64,000 nt of DNA from Streptomyces violaceorubidus (GTDB taxonomy: Bacteria; Actinomycetota; Actinomycetes; Streptomycetales; Streptomycetaceae), in NCBI RefSeq assembly GCF_000717995.1, contig NZ_JODM01000002.1, positions 1 through 64,000 of the forward strand. Direction: 5' to 3'. Of this stretch, positions 1 to 9,773 are shown in pieces. The position numbers and the translations under genes were made by a program. Position 1 is the stretch's first letter. Each line of letters starts with the position of its first letter. The notes under the pieces were generated by a model that was not told the DNA's origin, ran no database searches, and saw only the letters and a program-made list of their open reading frames with translations.

Positions 1-319
1 CGAGGTACGCGCCGAAGGGGTGCCCGAGGAACTGGTCCCGCACAAGACCTTCCGCGGCGACCACCCGACCACCACCATCCTGGCCCGCGAGCTCACCCCC
101 TCCGTCCTCGGCCAGCTCATCGCGCTGTACGAGCACAAGGTGTTCGTACAGGGCGCGATCTGGAACATCGACTCCTTCGACCAGTGGGGTGTGGAGCTGG
201 GCAAGGTGCTCGCCAAGCGCGTCGAACCCGCCCTCACCGAGGGCGCGGACGTGCCCGGTCTCGATCCGTCCACGGCCGCGCTGGTGGCCGCCTACCGTGA
301 ACTGAAGGAAGTGCACTGA
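1..319 (+). CDS. pgi: glucose-6-phosphate isomerase, C-terminal part (cut by window start)
   Basis: The last 106 or so residues of phosphoglucose isomerase, which interconverts glucose-6-phosphate and fructose-6-phosphate in the cytoplasm. The segment [13 protein letters not shown], followed by [19 protein letters not shown] and [11 protein letters not shown], is the typical C-terminal signature of the family. The reading frame is open from base 2 and stops with TGA at 317-319. The stop lies one base before the gnd start, so the two are probably co-transcribed and coupled. In S. coelicolor the same pair (pgi2-gnd next to zwf, opcA, tal, tkt) forms a pentose-phosphate operon; that gene order is known, and its presence upstream of this window is inferred. 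Confidence 0.95.
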   Translation, partial: EVRAEGVPEELVPHKTFRGDHPTTTILARELTPSVLGQLIALYEHKVFVQGAIWNIDSFDQWGVELGKVLAKRVEPALTEGADVPGLDPSTAALVAAYRELKEVH

Positions 320-320
320 C

Positions 321-1202
321 ATGCAGATCGGTCTTGTGGGTCTCGGCAAGATGGGCGGCAACATGCGCGAGCGGCTGCGCAACGCCGGCCACACCGTCGT
401 CGGATACGACACCAATCCCGAGCGGGCCGACGTCGACAGCCTGGTCGAGATGGTCGACCAGCTGGAGCGGCCGCGCGCGGTCTGGGTGATGGTGCCGGCC
501 GGCGGCGCCACCCAGCACGTCATCGACCAGCTGGCGACGCTGCTCAAGCCCGGCGACACCGTCATCGACGGCGGCAACTCGCGCTGGACGGACGACGAGC
601 GGCACGCAGAGGAGCTCGGCAAGCGCGGCATCAACTTCGTCGACGCCGGGGTGTCCGGCGGCGTGTGGGGGCTGAAGAACGGCTACGCGCTGATGGTCGG
701 CGGCGACAAGGAGACCGTCGACGACCTCAAGCCGGTCTTCGACGCGCTCAAGCCGGACGGCCCCTACGGCTACGTCCACGCGGGCCGGGTCGGTGCCGGG
801 CACTTCGCCAAGATGGTCCACAACGGCATCGAGTACGCCATGATGCAGGCCTACGCCGAGGGCTGGGAGCTGCTGGAGAAGGTCGACTCCGTGGACAACG
901 TCCGCGAGGTCTTCCGCTCCTGGCAGGAGGGCACGGTCATCCGGTCCTGGCTCCTGGACCTGGCCGTCAACGCCCTCGACGACGACCACCACCTGGAGAA
1001 GCTGCGCGGGTACGCGGAGGACTCCGGCGAGGGCCGCTGGACCGTGGAGGCGGCCATCGACAACGCCGTGCCGCTGCCCGCGATCACGGCCTCCCTCTTC
1101 GCCCGGTTCGCGTCCCGCCAGGAGGACTCGCCGCAGATGAAGATGGTCGCCGCGCTGCGCAACCAGTTCGGCGGGCACGCCGTGGAGTCGGCCAAGAAGT
1201 AG
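321..1202 (+). CDS. gnd: 6-phosphogluconate dehydrogenase, decarboxylating (short type)
   Basis: Oxidative decarboxylation of 6-phosphogluconate to ribulose-5-phosphate, producing NAD(P)H in the pentose-phosphate pathway. At 293 aa it is the short GndA/YqeC-like form and not the ~470-aa classic enzyme. Visible features are the N-terminal Rossmann motif GLVGLGKMGGNM (residues 4-15), GGNSRW (about 90-95) and the catalytic-region motif HNGIEYAMMQAYAEG (about 167-181). The start ATG is one base after the pgi stop (TGAC-ATG), implying translational coupling. Enzyme family is certain. NAD versus NADP preference cannot be read from the sequence. Confidence 0.95.
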   Translation: MQIGLVGLGKMGGNMRERLRNAGHTVVGYDTNPERADVDSLVEMVDQLERPRAVWVMVPAGGATQHVIDQLATLLKPGDTVIDGGNSRWTDDERHAEELGKRGINFVDAGVSGGVWGLKNGYALMVGGDKETVDDLKPVFDALKPDGPYGYVHAGRVGAGHFAKMVHNGIEYAMMQAYAEGWELLEKVDSVDNVREVFRSWQEGTVIRSWLLDLAVNALDDDHHLEKLRGYAEDSGEGRWTVEAAIDNAVPLPAITASLFARFASRQEDSPQMKMVAALRNQFGGHAVESAKK

Positions 1203-1272
1203 CGGCCGGGAAGCAGGCGGTCCGCGAAGCGCGTTGACGTGATCGGCCGGTTCGGGTCAGAGTCCCTCCCTG

Positions 1273-2775
1273 ATGGAGACCAACGACCTGACACCGGCCG
1301 AGTCGCGTCTGTGGCGGGCGTTCGCCTCGGGCACCGAGGTGGACCTCCGCACCGGGCACTCCTCCTCCGGCTCCTCCGCCCCGGACCCCTCCGCCCCGGA
1401 CCCCGACGACCCCGCCCGCGGCGGCACCTGGGGGCCCGAACGGACCGTGCGCGCGAACGTGCTGCGCTCCCTGCTGCTGGACGGCCCCCGGGAGGACGGC
1501 CGGGTCGCGGCCCTCAGCCTGGCCGGTGCCCGGGTCACCGGGCAGCTGGACCTCCAGTACGCGACGGTCGACCACCCCGTGCGGCTGCGGCACTGCCACT
1601 TCGACGAGCCACCGAGGTTCTACGGGGCCCGGCTGCGCGAGCTGAACCTGAGCGAGTCCGTGCTGCCCGGGCTGATCTCGCACGCGGTCCGGGTGGAGGG
1701 CGTACTGCGGCTGACCCGGGCCCGGTTTTACGGGAATGTGCGGCTCGCGGGGGCGGAGGTCACCGGCAGCGTGTACCTGGAGAGCGCCCGCATCGAGGCG
1801 ACCGACACCGAGTGGCCGGCGCTCCAGCTGAACCAGGCGGTGCTGGGCGCCGACCTGTGGGCGCCGGGGCTGCGCGCGGCCGGCGAGGTCCGGCTCAACG
1901 GCGCCCGGGTGGCCGGCACGGTCAACCTCACCGACACGGTGCTGGAGGGGCCGGGCGGCACCGCCGTCCAGGCCGAGACGCTCGCCGCCGAGGCCGACGT
2001 GCTGATGCGGCGCGCGGACGTCCGGGGCCGTCTGGAGCTGCGCGGCGCCCGGATACCCGGCCGGCTGGACCTGTCGCACGCCCGGCTGGCCAACGCCGGG
2101 GACACCGCGCTGCGCGCCAGCAGCTGCGTGATCGGCGAACTCTGGCTGCGGGAGGGCCCGGCGGTGCGGGGGGCGCTCAATCTGCGCCGCGCCCAGGTGG
2201 ACGTGCTGTTCCTGCAACCGGAGATGGTGCCGGACCGGGTCCAGCTCAACGATCTCACCTACACCTCGCTCATCCCGCACGAGCCCGCCGAGCGGCGGCT
2301 GCCGATGCTGGAGAAGGGGGACGGCTATCTCCCCTTCACCTACGAGCAGTTGACCGCCGCCTACCGGCGGATCGGTGACGACGACGCCGCCCGCCTGGTG
2401 CAGCTCGCCAAGCAGCGCCGGCGCCGGCGCACCCTGCCCTGGTACGGCCGCCTGTGGGGCCATCTCCAGGACACGGCGGTTGGGTACGGCTTCCGTCCGC
2501 TGCGCGCGGGCGGCTGGCTGCTCTCGCTGCTGGCGGTCGGCTCGGTGGCGTACGGGCTGCATCATCCGCCGGCGCTCAAGCCGGACGAGGCGCCCGGCTT
2601 CAACCCGGTCTTCTACACCCTCGACCTGCTGCTGCCGGTGATCTCCTTCGGCCAGGAGAACGCCTTCTCGCCCGAGGGCTGGTACCAGACGCTCTCCTAC
2701 GTCCTGATCGTCACGGGCTGGATCCTGGCCACGACGGTGATCACCGGCCTGACCCGCACGGTCAGCCGCCAGTGA
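1273..2775 (+). CDS. membrane-anchored protein with pentapeptide-like beta-helix repeats
   Basis: A 500-aa protein of a family usually labelled membrane-associated oxidoreductase in Streptomyces, although I see no cofactor motif that supports that name. Residues ~75-340 form repeated short units of the type A-R-V-x-G-x-L/V-x-L (for example ARVTGQLDL, AEVTGSVYL, ARVAGTVNL, ARIPGRLDL), which suggests a right-handed beta-helix related to pentapeptide repeats. The C-terminal ~90 residues hold two or three hydrophobic segments (LLSLLAVGSVAYGL, VFYTLDLLLPVISF, VLIVTGWILATTVITGL) with positive residues between, so the repeat domain is probably cytoplasmic and tethered. No convincing ribosome site precedes the ATG. 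It stands alone between the gnd operon and the hydrolase. Function unknown. Confidence 0.85.
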   Translation: METNDLTPAESRLWRAFASGTEVDLRTGHSSSGSSAPDPSAPDPDDPARGGTWGPERTVRANVLRSLLLDGPREDGRVAALSLAGARVTGQLDLQYATVDHPVRLRHCHFDEPPRFYGARLRELNLSESVLPGLISHAVRVEGVLRLTRARFYGNVRLAGAEVTGSVYLESARIEATDTEWPALQLNQAVLGADLWAPGLRAAGEVRLNGARVAGTVNLTDTVLEGPGGTAVQAETLAAEADVLMRRADVRGRLELRGARIPGRLDLSHARLANAGDTALRASSCVIGELWLREGPAVRGALNLRRAQVDVLFLQPEMVPDRVQLNDLTYTSLIPHEPAERRLPMLEKGDGYLPFTYEQLTAAYRRIGDDDAARLVQLAKQRRRRRTLPWYGRLWGHLQDTAVGYGFRPLRAGGWLLSLLAVGSVAYGLHHPPALKPDEAPGFNPVFYTLDLLLPVISFGQENAFSPEGWYQTLSYVLIVTGWILATTVITGLTRTVSRQ

Positions 2776-2860
2776 GGAGCTCCGGGCCGGGCCCGGGCGT
2801 TCCGGGGAGCCGCGAACCGGGTATGCCGGACGCGTCCCGGACGAACGGTCGAGGAGAGCG

Positions 2861-4096
2861 ATGGCGATGCCACCCCTGCGCCAGGAGGTCGACGCGCGTG
2901 CGGCCGGGCTGGATCCCGAGGCGCTCGACCGCCTCGACCTGCACTTCGCCCGGCAGGTCGAGGAGGGCCGGTTGCCCGGGTTCCTGGTGGCCCTGGCGCG
3001 CGGCGGTCGCGTGGCCCATCTGACGGTGCACGGACTGCGGGACGTCGCGGCCGGGCTCCCGGTGACGGCCGACACCCTGTGGCGGATCTACTCCATGACC
3101 AAGCCGGTCACGTCCGTGGCCGTGCTGACCCTGGTGGAGGAGGGCCTGCTGGCGCTGGAGGACCCCGTGGCCCGCCATCTGCCGGCCTTCGCCGAGCCGC
3201 GGGTGTACGTCTCGGGGAGCGGGGAGGACGTCGTCACCCGTCCGGCCGCCGGTCCGGTGCGGGTCCGGCACCTGATGACCCACACCGCGGGGCTGACGTT
3301 CGGCTTCTACCGCACCCACCCCGTCGACGCGCTGTACCGGGCGGCCGGTGTGGAGTCCTCGGTGCGGCCGGGCGCCGACCTGGCCGAGACGGTCGACCTC
3401 TACGCGAGCCTGCCCCTTCAGTTCGAACCGGGCACCCAGTGGAACTACTCGGTGGCCAGCAACGTACTGGGCCGGCTGGTCGAGGTGGTGTCCGGGCAGC
3501 CCCTCGACGTGTTCTGCGCCGAGCGGATCTTCGGTCCGCTCGGCATGACGGACACCGGCTTCCACGTCACCGACGCGCAGGCGGGCCGCCTGGCCGAGCT
3601 GTACGGCGAGACGGAGGACGGCGGCATCGCACCGGTCGCCGGGCTGCCGCTGCGGGGCCGTCCGCGGTTCCTGTCGGGCAGCGGCGGCCTGGTCTCGTCC
3701 GCGTACGACGTGCACCGCTTCGCGGAACTGCTGCGGCGCCGCGGCACACTCGACGGGGTCCGGCTGCTCGCCCCGGCGACGGTGGACCTCATGACCCGCG
3801 ACCACCTCCCCGACGGCGCCGACCTGCGCTCCTTCGGCAGCCGCCCGGCGCACGACCAGCCGGGCAACGACGGCGTCGGCTTCGGCCTCGGCGTCTCCGT
3901 GGTGACCGACCCGAACCGCACGCGGTCGCCCTCCGGGCTCGGCACGTACGGCTGGAGCGGAGTGGCGACGACGACCTTCTGGGTCGACCCGGGGCGTGAT
4001 CTGACGGTGCAGTTCATGACCCAGGTGCGGCCGAGGTCCTCGCACACGGTCTATCCGGACCTGAAGCGGCTGGTGCACGAGGCCGTCGCGGACTGA
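2861..4096 (+). CDS. beta-lactamase-fold serine hydrolase
   Basis: A 411-aa member of the class C beta-lactamase/esterase/penicillin-binding protein family. The SxxK nucleophile motif is S78-M-T-K81 (YSMTKPVTS). The second motif is the Tyr of WNYSVAS (Y196). HLMTHTAGLTFGF, typical of this esterase-like subfamily, is present, as is the GGLVSSAYD segment. There is no signal peptide, so it is probably cytoplasmic and acts as an esterase or amidase and not in cell-wall synthesis. GAGGAG lies a few bases before the ATG and supports this start. It converges on the cyclohydrolase gene with only 24 bases between stops and no visible hairpin. Substrate unknown. Confidence 0.9.
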   Translation: MAMPPLRQEVDARAAGLDPEALDRLDLHFARQVEEGRLPGFLVALARGGRVAHLTVHGLRDVAAGLPVTADTLWRIYSMTKPVTSVAVLTLVEEGLLALEDPVARHLPAFAEPRVYVSGSGEDVVTRPAAGPVRVRHLMTHTAGLTFGFYRTHPVDALYRAAGVESSVRPGADLAETVDLYASLPLQFEPGTQWNYSVASNVLGRLVEVVSGQPLDVFCAERIFGPLGMTDTGFHVTDAQAGRLAELYGETEDGGIAPVAGLPLRGRPRFLSGSGGLVSSAYDVHRFAELLRRRGTLDGVRLLAPATVDLMTRDHLPDGADLRSFGSRPAHDQPGNDGVGFGLGVSVVTDPNRTRSPSGLGTYGWSGVATTTFWVDPGRDLTVQFMTQVRPRSSHTVYPDLKRLVHEAVAD

Positions 4097-4120
4097 CCCC
4101 GGGCGGCGCACACGGGCCCC

Positions 4121-4789
4121 TCACGGTCCGAAGGACACGTGCGCCATCGCGTCCAGGTGCGGCAGGTGGTGGTCGAGCCGTTCCCGCTTGGTGCGCAGAT
4201 AGGTGATGTTCGACTCGCACGGCGGTATCAGCAGCGGCACCTGCTCGGCGACCCGGATGCCGTGCCGCACCAACGCCTCCCGCTTGCGCGGGTTGTTGGA
4301 CATCAGCCGCACCGACCGCACCCCGAGGTCGTCGAGGATGCGGGCGGCGACGCCGTAGTCCCGGGCGTCCACGGGCAGGCCTAGGGCGAGGTTCGCCTCC
4401 ACCGTGTCCAAACCCTCCGCCTGCAACGCCATCGCGCGGAGCTTGGCCAGCAGACCGATGCCGCGCCCCTCGTGACCGCGGAGGTAGACCACGACGCCGC
4501 TGCCGTGGTGGGCCACCTGCCCGAGCGCGGAGACGAGTTGGGCGCCGCACTCGCAGTGCTGGGAGCCGAAGGCGTCGCCGGTCAGGCACTCCGAGTGGAG
4601 CCGGGTGAGCACGTCCTCGGCGCCCGGGTCGCCGTGGACGAGGGCCACCTGTTCGACGCCGCGTTCGTGGTCGACATAGCCGTACGCCCGGAATTTCCCG
4701 TGGACGGTGGGCAGTGGTGTCACCACGATCCGCTCGACGTCCGTGCGCCGGGATGTTTTCCTGCCAAGTACACCGAATTTTTCTGTCAT
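4121..4789 (-). CDS. GTP cyclohydrolase II paralogue with Met at the key Tyr position (FAPy-forming type)
   Basis: A 222-aa RibA-family enzyme that opens the GTP imidazole ring. Zinc ligands C68, C79 and C81 are present in HSECLTGDAFGSQHCECG. The EGRGIGL loop (107-113) and the D141/R143 pair that matches E. coli D126/R128 are also present. The residue equivalent to E. coli Tyr105 is Met120 (KLRAM instead of KIRAY). From published work on the S. coelicolor paralogue SCO6655, which also has Met120, this change stops the reaction at the formylated intermediate FAPy (2-amino-5-formylamino-6-ribosylaminopyrimidinone 5'-phosphate), with pyrophosphate released but no formate. I infer the same here. 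The start at MTEKFGVLG is chosen because upstream in-frame residues are Arg/Pro-rich and run into the divergent creatininase gene 53 bases away. It is not part of a riboflavin operon. Confidence 0.93.
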   Translation of the reverse strand: MTEKFGVLGRKTSRRTDVERIVVTPLPTVHGKFRAYGYVDHERGVEQVALVHGDPGAEDVLTRLHSECLTGDAFGSQHCECGAQLVSALGQVAHHGSGVVVYLRGHEGRGIGLLAKLRAMALQAEGLDTVEANLALGLPVDARDYGVAARILDDLGVRSVRLMSNNPRKREALVRHGIRVAEQVPLLIPPCESNITYLRTKRERLDHHLPHLDAMAHVSFGP

Positions 4790-4842
4790 GATTTTCGCGT
4801 TCCTCAACAGATTGCTCAGCCGAGATGAAAGGCCGTGCGGAA

Positions 4843-5589
4843 ATGGATGTTTCACTGGTGCCGTCGGACACGAGCGACGACGTGCGCGAACACGGCTCCA
4901 AGGTCGCGGTGCTGCCGGTCGGGAGCCACGAACAGCACGGCCCGTACCTGCCGCTGGCGACCGACACACTCGTCGCGTGCGCCGTCGCCCGCGAGTTGGC
5001 CCGGGCGTATCCGGTGCGGCTGCTGCCGCCGGTGACGATCGGCTGCTCGCACGAGCACGCGGACTGGCCCGGGACCGTCAGCGTCTCCGCCCTGACCCTG
5101 CACGCGGTGGTGCGGGACATAGCGGACTCCCTGCGCCGCTCGGGTGTCCAGGCGCTCGTCGTGGTCAACGGGCACGGCGGCAACTACGTGCTGGGCCACG
5201 TCGTCCAGGAGTCCTCGGCGCGCGGTGGCCGGATGGCGCTGTTCCCTGCCGCGGAGGACTGGGAGACGGCGCGGCGGCGGGCCGGGGTGGCCACCTCGCT
5301 GCTCACCGACATGCACGCGGGGGAAATCGAGACCTCCATTCTTCTGCACGCGCACCCCGAATTGGTCCGACCCGGTTACGCGGCCGCCGATTTCGTGGCG
5401 GACGACCGGCGCCATCTGCTCTCCCTCGGTATGTCCGCCTATACCGCTTCCGGTGTCATCGGGCGTCCTTCACTGGGTTCGGCGGAAAAGGGGAAGGAAC
5501 TGCTGGCGGGCCTCGCGGATTCCTTCGCGGAATGTTTCGCGCTGCTGACGGCGGTGGAGGTCACCGTGTCCGACGAGGAGCGCGCGTAG
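4843..5589 (+). CDS. creatininase-family amidohydrolase (possible FAPy deformylase, ArfB/MftE-like)
   Basis: A 248-aa member of the creatininase superfamily. Metal-binding residues are visible as E30 and H32 (GSHEQHGPYLP), D41 (ATDT), H111 (NGHGGN) and H158/E161 (MHAGEIETS). The archaeal relative ArfB removes the formyl group from FAPy. Since this gene is divergent from a FAPy-forming cyclohydrolase, deformylation of FAPy is the most economical role, but this is inference; MftE-like peptidase or creatininase activity are alternatives. GAAAGG ten bases before the ATG at 4843 favours that start over the in-frame ATG at 4825. The 3' end overlaps the opposing membrane-protein gene by about 150 bases. 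Confidence 0.88.
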   Translation: MDVSLVPSDTSDDVREHGSKVAVLPVGSHEQHGPYLPLATDTLVACAVARELARAYPVRLLPPVTIGCSHEHADWPGTVSVSALTLHAVVRDIADSLRRSGVQALVVVNGHGGNYVLGHVVQESSARGGRMALFPAAEDWETARRRAGVATSLLTDMHAGEIETSILLHAHPELVRPGYAAADFVADDRRHLLSLGMSAYTASGVIGRPSLGSAEKGKELLAGLADSFAECFALLTAVEVTVSDEERA

Positions 5590-6596
5590 CGCACGGCGGG
5601 CCGGCGGGCGAGAAGGACGGCGGCACCGGGCAGGCTCGCCACGAGGCTGAGCACGCCGTACACCACCGCCGTGCCCAGCCCGATTCCCGCGCCCAGCCCC
5701 GCCGCGCCGAACGCCCAGGCGGTGACGCCCTCCCGGGGTCCCCAGCCGCCAACGTTCAGCGGCAGCCCCATGGCGAGCAGCGCCAGCACGGCCAACGGGG
5801 CGAGGACGGCGAGGGAAGCCGCGCTGCCGGCGACCCGGGCGGCGAGCACGAACATCGTGAGGTGCCCGGCGAGCACGACGGCGGAGGAGAGGGCGACGCC
5901 CGGCAGGGTCCGCCGGGACAACAGCCCTGCCCGTGCCTCGTCGAGCGCCGCCCGCAGGGCCCGGCACCGGCGTGCGGGGGGCCGGTTCATACGCAGGGCG
6001 AGGACGACGGCGAGCGCGCCGGCCAGGGCGAGGGCCGCGGGCGGTGCGATCCGCCGGGCCTCGGTGAGCACCGGGGACGGCAGGGTGAGCAGTACGGCGA
6101 TCCCGGCACCGGTCAACGCGAGCTGCCCGGCAGCGCGTTCGAGGACGACGGCCCGCACGCCCCGCCCGAGGTCCCCGGCGCTGCGCCCGTGCCGCACCGC
6201 GCGGTGCACGTCGCCGAGGACACCCCCGGGCAGGGCCGCGTTGAGGAACAGGGCGCGGTAGTAGTCGGCGACGGCCGCCGAGAGCGGCAGTCGGAGGCTC
6301 AGTCCCCGGGCCACCAGGGCCCAGCGCCAGGCACTGAAGAACGTGGTCATCAGCCCGATGCCGAGGGCGGCCAGCACCGTGGCGCCGTCGATCCGGCCGA
6401 GCCCGTCCAGCAGGGCGCCGGTCCCCAGCCGCCACAGGACCACGGCGAGGACGGCGGCGCCGGCGAGCGTGCCGAGGTGGGTGCGCAGGGCACGGCGGCG
6501 GGGTGCCGGAGCGTCGTCGGGGGTGTCCGGGCGCGGCGGCGCCGGCAGGTCCCGCGCCGGTTCGGCCGGTGCCTTCGGCGGTGTCGGTGCGCTCAC
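5439..6596 (-). CDS. lysylphosphatidylglycerol synthase-type transmembrane protein (UPF0104/AglD-like)
   Basis: A 385-aa integral membrane protein with about eight hydrophobic segments (for example GAAVLAVVLWRLG, TVLAALGIGLMTTFFSAW, GVALSSAVVLAGHLTMFVLAA, LAVLALLAMGLPLNVGGWG). The GLPLNVGGWGPREG motif and RALFLNAALPGGVLGDVHRA are typical of PF03706. Members form the flippase-like membrane half of MprF or stand alone next to glycosyltransferases; here a role in flipping or handling a lipid-linked glycoside is inferred. The GTG start at 6596 overlaps the methyltransferase stop (GTGA). The final ~50 residues, with codons such as agt, ttt, gga and gta, read into the opposite strand of the creatininase gene and look like recent extension beyond the conserved domain. 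Confidence 0.88.
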   Translation of the reverse strand: MSAPTPPKAPAEPARDLPAPPRPDTPDDAPAPRRRALRTHLGTLAGAAVLAVVLWRLGTGALLDGLGRIDGATVLAALGIGLMTTFFSAWRWALVARGLSLRLPLSAAVADYYRALFLNAALPGGVLGDVHRAVRHGRSAGDLGRGVRAVVLERAAGQLALTGAGIAVLLTLPSPVLTEARRIAPPAALALAGALAVVLALRMNRPPARRCRALRAALDEARAGLLSRRTLPGVALSSAVVLAGHLTMFVLAARVAGSAASLAVLAPLAVLALLAMGLPLNVGGWGPREGVTAWAFGAAGLGAGIGLGTAVVYGVLSLVASLPGAAVLLARRPAVRYARSSSDTVTSTAVSSAKHSAKESARPASSSFPFSAEPSEGRPMTPEAV

Positions 6597-8019
6597 GGGG
6601 CCCCGCCCGCCGGCCGGCACAGCGCCAGCAGGTCGGTGTGGTGGACGACGACGCGCAACTCCCCGGCCGCACCGGCCGCCAGGCGCTCGTCCAGGTACCG
6701 GTCGGCCCGCTCCCGCAGTTCGGGGCGCTGTTCGACGGCCGCGCCGACCCAGCCCCGCAGCCACTGGGCGGTGAGCCCGGCCTCGCCGGGACCGAGGCGC
6801 CAGGGACTGGGGTGCGTCCGTACGGTGGCGCCGTGCCCGGCGAAGGCCTCGGCCGCCGCGTCGACCGCGTCCGGACCGAGCATGCCGGTGCGCCGCTGGT
6901 GGTCGTTGAAGGCCTCGGTGATCTCGGCGTCCAGGGGGTGGGCCGGGCCGAGTTCGACGCGTCCGGCGACGGAGAGGGTCAGCAACGCCGGGCAGCCGGC
7001 CGCGGCACAGGCGGCGGCGAGGGTGCCGACCTCCTCGGCGGTGAGGACGTCGAGCAGCGCGGAGGCGGTCACCAGCGCGGCACCGGTCAGGGCGTCCTGG
7101 GTGAGGCGGGCGAGGTCCCCGCGCCGCGTCTCGACGGTGACCCGGCTGCCGTCGGCGGCGGTGCGCGGGGCGGCGACGGCGGCGAAGTGCAGGAGGTAGG
7201 GGTCGCGGTCGTGCAGCACCCAGTGCTGGGCGCCGTCGAGCCGCGGGGCGAGCCAGCGCCCCATCGATCCGGTGCCGCAGCCCACGTCGTGCACCACCAG
7301 CCCGTCCGCCCGCCCGGGCAGGTCGGCGAGCCCGATCCGCAACGGTTCGAGCAGCTCGTGCGCGCGGGCCTCGGCGTCGGCGGGCTCCCGCAGGCGCAGC
7401 CACTCGGGTGCGTAGCGCGGGGGGTCGTCGGGGTGCTCCCGGTCCGGTGCCTCGCGGAGGAGGACGGTGGCACGCTCGGCGGGGGACCGCCCGTGCCCGC
7501 CGCGCCGCCCCGCCGTCCGACCGCCGCCAAGCGGCCGGACGGAAGCCCGCCCGCCCGGGGCCGCCGTCCCCCCAGCGGGCTCGTCCAGCCCCCGTGCGGC
7601 ACGGTGACCGGCGCCACCCTCGGACCCCTCGGCACGCCGATCCGTCCGGTCCCCACCCGCCCCGTCCCCGACGCCGGGCGCGGGCCGCTCCACAGGGCCC
7701 ACGGCAACCTGCCGGGCCGGGCCCGCACCAAGGACGACGGCGCCCGCGGGGTCGGGAGCGTCCGCGGAGTTGGCGGCGCCCGACCCCGGTGCGGCACGGT
7801 GACCGGCGCCACCCTCGGACCCCTCGGCACGCCGATCCGCCGGGGCCGCCCCACCCGGCCCGTCCTCCAGCTCGGCCACGGGCCGCTCGACAGGGCCCAC
7901 GGCAACCCGGCGGGCCGGGACCGCGCCGGGGACGGTGGGGCCCGGCGAGGCGGGGGCGTCCTGGGGGGCCTGCTGGGCCGGGGTGTTGCCCGTGGTCGGT
8001 GGGGTGGGCTTTGTTGCGC

Positions 8020-8023
<4 letters not shown>
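6593..8023 (-). CDS. class I SAM-dependent methyltransferase with long repetitive N-terminal extension
   Basis: 476 aa. The C-terminal ~240 residues hold the Rossmann-type SAM domain: motif I VVHDVGCGTGSMG (about 240-252), acidic residue in VLHDRDPYLL, ALVTASALLDVLT as motif II/III, and LAAACAAAGCPALLTLSVAGRVEL. The ~190-residue N-terminus is low-complexity Gly/Ala/Pro/Arg with an internal duplication (VAVGPVERP and DRRAEGSEGGAGHRAA each occur twice), encoded by a ~195-base direct repeat. Start ATG at 8023 overlaps the glycosyltransferase stop (ATGA) and the stop overlaps the membrane-protein start (GTGA), so the gene is fully coupled. Substrate unknown; context suggests a GTP-derived, glycosylated product. 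Confidence 0.87.
7590..7840. repeat. two-copy direct repeat, ~195-bp period, inside the methyltransferase gene
   Basis: The ~49-base block beginning gtgcggcacggtgaccggc occurs near 7594 and again near 7789 with essentially no change up to gcacgccgatccg. A second shared block (gggccgctc/gacagggcccacggcaac) follows each copy near 7682 and 7877. It lies in frame in the low-complexity N-terminal extension, so gain or loss of a unit would change linker length without breaking the enzyme. Confidence 0.85.

Positions 8024-9773
<1,750 letters not shown>

Noticed and set aside
4707..7199. Plus-strand open frame of about 830 codons over the creatininase and membrane-protein genes
   Set aside because: It overlaps the well-supported cyclohydrolase and creatininase genes in a wrong frame and has low-complexity composition.
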